Assembly (NCBI GenBank): GCA_002104895.1
Contig: MCFG01000278.1
Location: 12,501 to 76,500, forward strand
Length of the DNA: 64,000 bases
Direction: 5' to 3'
From: Anaeromyces robustus
Lineage: Eukaryota > Neocallimastigomycota > Neocallimastigomycetes > Neocallimastigales > Neocallimastigaceae
Made by a program: the position numbers and the translations under genes. Under the pieces are notes generated by a model, which saw nothing but the letters and a program-made list of their open reading frames with translations, was not told the DNA's origin and made no database searches. The stretch's first letter is position 1. The number at the start of each line of letters is the position of its first letter. Positions 61,969-64,000 of the stretch are shown piece by piece.

Positions 61969-63252
61969 ATGAAAAAAATAATAGTTTTTTTGCAATGTGC
62001 ACTTTTAATAGGTATAAATAACAAATTAAAAATAAAATAATATAAAATTAATATTACATAATAATAATAATAATAATAATTATCATATTAACAACAACAA
62101 TAAAAAAAGAAACAATAAAGAAAACAAATACAAATTATATTATTTGAATGAAAATAATTCTTATTAATAAACTATCGTATTTTATTGTATTTTATCTTAT
62201 TTTTTTCATATTATTTAAAAAAAAAACAATTAATAAAAAAGTGCAAAATGTTTTTGGATTAAGATTATGTTTTCCTGAAAAATATAAAAAATATGAAAAT
62301 GCATTCACTACAGCATATAGTTCAGTAATAAAAGAATCATCAGTAGCTTTACAATATAGTTATTTTCAAACTATGGAAGATTATGTAAGAAGTTTTGCAT
62401 TATATAGATGTGATGTTGCAATGATAGAACCAGCATTATATGATTACTATTATGCTCAAATAAAACCTATTTATAGTCATATTAGTGAAACAATTACTAA
62501 TCGTATGACAGATGATGAAGATGGTGAAATATTTAAAGAATTATTAAAAGATCTTCAAGTTAATGATAGAGAAGAGGTTCATGCATTAGTAAGTCCTATA
62601 TTAATATATTTTAAATATTGCTTTTTTTTTAATTATATATATTTTTTAAAAAGAAAAATTATTAATTAAAATTTTAAAATAATTTAAAAAAAACTTAAAT
62701 AAATGATAATTATAGCCATTATTTTTAGATTATGGTATTTTGTATTACAGAAAAGATATTAAATCAGACCCATCTGAAACATGGGCTCAATTAAGTAAGG
62801 AAATTGATACTATTTATGATAATCCAGATTTCTCAATGACTGATACTATTTACGTCGGACAATTTAATGGTAATTATTTAATTATAATAAAAAAAAAGTT
62901 TCATTTTTTTTTCTATTTTTAAATATTAAAATAAAACAATAAAATTATATACTTATTTATTTTTATTTTTTTTTATAAATATAATAATATAAGAATACCG
63001 TGAATTTTATTACACTTTATTTGAAGATGTTTTAAATACTAAAAGTCCAATTACTTATGAAGTTGTAGAAAGTGGAACTAAGCATATTATTAATCAATTT
63101 AAAGAGCTTTACGATAAGGATATCATTGATAGTAAATATGTTAATAATAATTTTTATAATGATATTATTATTTTTTAGTTTATAATAAAGGAATATATAT
63201 AATATTTAAATAATATTTTTTTTTATTATTACATTTTTATATATATATATTC

Positions 63253-63294
<42 letters not shown>

Positions 63295-63408
63295 TAATAA
63301 TAAATAATAATAATAATAATTAATAATAATAATTAAAAATAATAATAATCATAATAAAAATTGATAATAATAATAATAATAAATAATAATAAATAATAAA
63401 TAATAATA

Positions 63409-63447
<39 letters not shown>

Positions 63448-64000
63448 GAAAATAATAATAATAATAATTAATAATAATAATTAAAAATAATAATTAATAA
63501 TAATTAATAATAATAATAATTAATAATAATAAAAAAATATAAAAGTGTATGCTTGGCATTTCAATTCTGAATTTGGTGTTATTCGTTTTAATGATGAAAA
63601 AGCTTTATATATGAGAAATTGGTCAAGCTATTTATATAATGTTACCTACGAATATAGTCAAAAAGATGGACTAGAATTTGGTGTTGCTAAAACGTTATAT
63701 TCTGATGATAAGTATGAAAGTTCATGAGCAATTAATAAAGGTATTTATCTTTGTGTTTCTCATTCCATTCAAGATAGTAATTACGATGATGCTGTTCGTT
63801 TAGTTGAAACATTTTCAAGTAAATCATTTATGGAATCTTTAATTGGAGATAATATATTCTATGATATTCCTGTTTATCATTCTTTATTAAAAGGTAAATC
63901 ATATATTTGTATAAATATATTAATTAGATAAAAAATAATGATAATAAAATAATAATATAATAAAATAAAAATAAAAATAAAAATATTATTTAATAATATT
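61969..64000 (+). CDS. Secreted/receptor protein with an extracellular solute-binding domain (3' end outside window; one in-frame TGA)
   Basis: Five exons keep phase: 61969-62011, 62242-62588, 62716-62869, 62994-63131 and 63546-63893, then a GTAAAT donor. Exon 1 encodes a signal peptide, MKKIIVFLQCALLIG. The rest resembles bacterial ABC-type extracellular solute-binding proteins: YRCDVAMIEPALYDYYYAQI, PLFLDYGILYYRKDI with ETWAQLSKEI, DTIYVGQFN, FNDEKALYMRNWSSYLYN, FGVAKTLYSDD and DNIFYDIPVY. In gut fungi such domains head class C-type GPCRs (recollection), so a seven-helix part may follow outside the window. A TGA at 63725-63727 interrupts an otherwise open exon 5 that continues with matching sequence (INKGIYLCVS) for 166 bases. 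This may be a recent null allele, a pseudogene or a sequence error. The fourth intron is a 414-base AAT-rich stretch. Confidence 0.7.
63252..63530. repeat. (AAT)n microsatellite inside an intron
   Basis: AATAAT units with AAATAAT and AATTAAT variants fill most of the fourth intron of the solute-binding gene. They have no coding content; any open frame here is repeat-derived. Confidence 0.9.

Noticed and set aside
63714-63745. A 32-base mini-intron removing the TGA
   Set aside because: GTATGA...AAAG ends exist, but splicing shifts the frame and the length is below any intron seen in this window.

Overview
The window looks like nuclear DNA of an anaerobic gut fungus (Neocallimastigomycota); this is inference. 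The sequence shows extreme A+T bias, long homopolymer and (AAT)n/(TTTA)n tracts between genes, asparagine runs inside proteins, many short AT-rich introns with GTA(A/T) donors, a STAM/Hse1 ESCRT-0 gene, a receptor-type gene beginning with a bacterial-style solute-binding domain, and a decayed cysteine-rich repeat gene of a kind I associate with this phylum. An AT-rich amoeba is the main alternative. No rRNA, tRNA or CRISPR was seen.

Layout, left to right. 1-3613 (minus): nine-exon multi-pass receptor-like protein with a long Asn-rich tail, cut by the window edge. 3.6-12.5 kb: gene-poor DNA. 12474-13184 (plus): unrecognised 236-residue protein whose 3' end has been copied into a downstream tandem array. 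15534-19111 (plus): 13-exon hse1/STAM (VHS, UIM, SH3, C-terminal coil, Pro/Gln tail), 497 residues. 21368-25558 (minus): 1396-residue disordered Asn/Ser protein, convergent with hse1. 25.6-35.1 kb: gene-poor DNA with one small LINE relic. 35.1-37.4 kb: broken, internally inverted Cys-repeat gene.

37.7-61.7 kb is a cluster of non-LTR (LINE) retrotransposons, all plus strand. Copy A (37667-43018) is almost complete, with a structured 5' leader, a single long frame interrupted by one stop, AP endonuclease, reverse transcriptase, zinc knuckle and a 43-A tail. B1-B3 (about 43130-51340) are 5'-truncated, decayed head-to-tail copies of a second family. Copy C (52432 to about 56750) keeps its 5' leader but has lost the core of its reverse transcriptase and runs into a 1.5 kb minisatellite. 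Copy D (58523-61681) is an A-family 5' half carrying a B-family 3' tail and split by an 830 bp insertion. 61969-64000 (plus): start of a secreted/receptor gene with a solute-binding domain, carrying one in-frame TGA.

The host genes do not form an operon-like unit; they cover membrane signalling at both edges, endosomal sorting and two unknown proteins. The most informative features are the covarying LINE leader RNA, the mosaic and chimeric LINE copies, and the two receptor-like genes. Exon boundaries were derived by hand from splice signals and reading-frame continuity.
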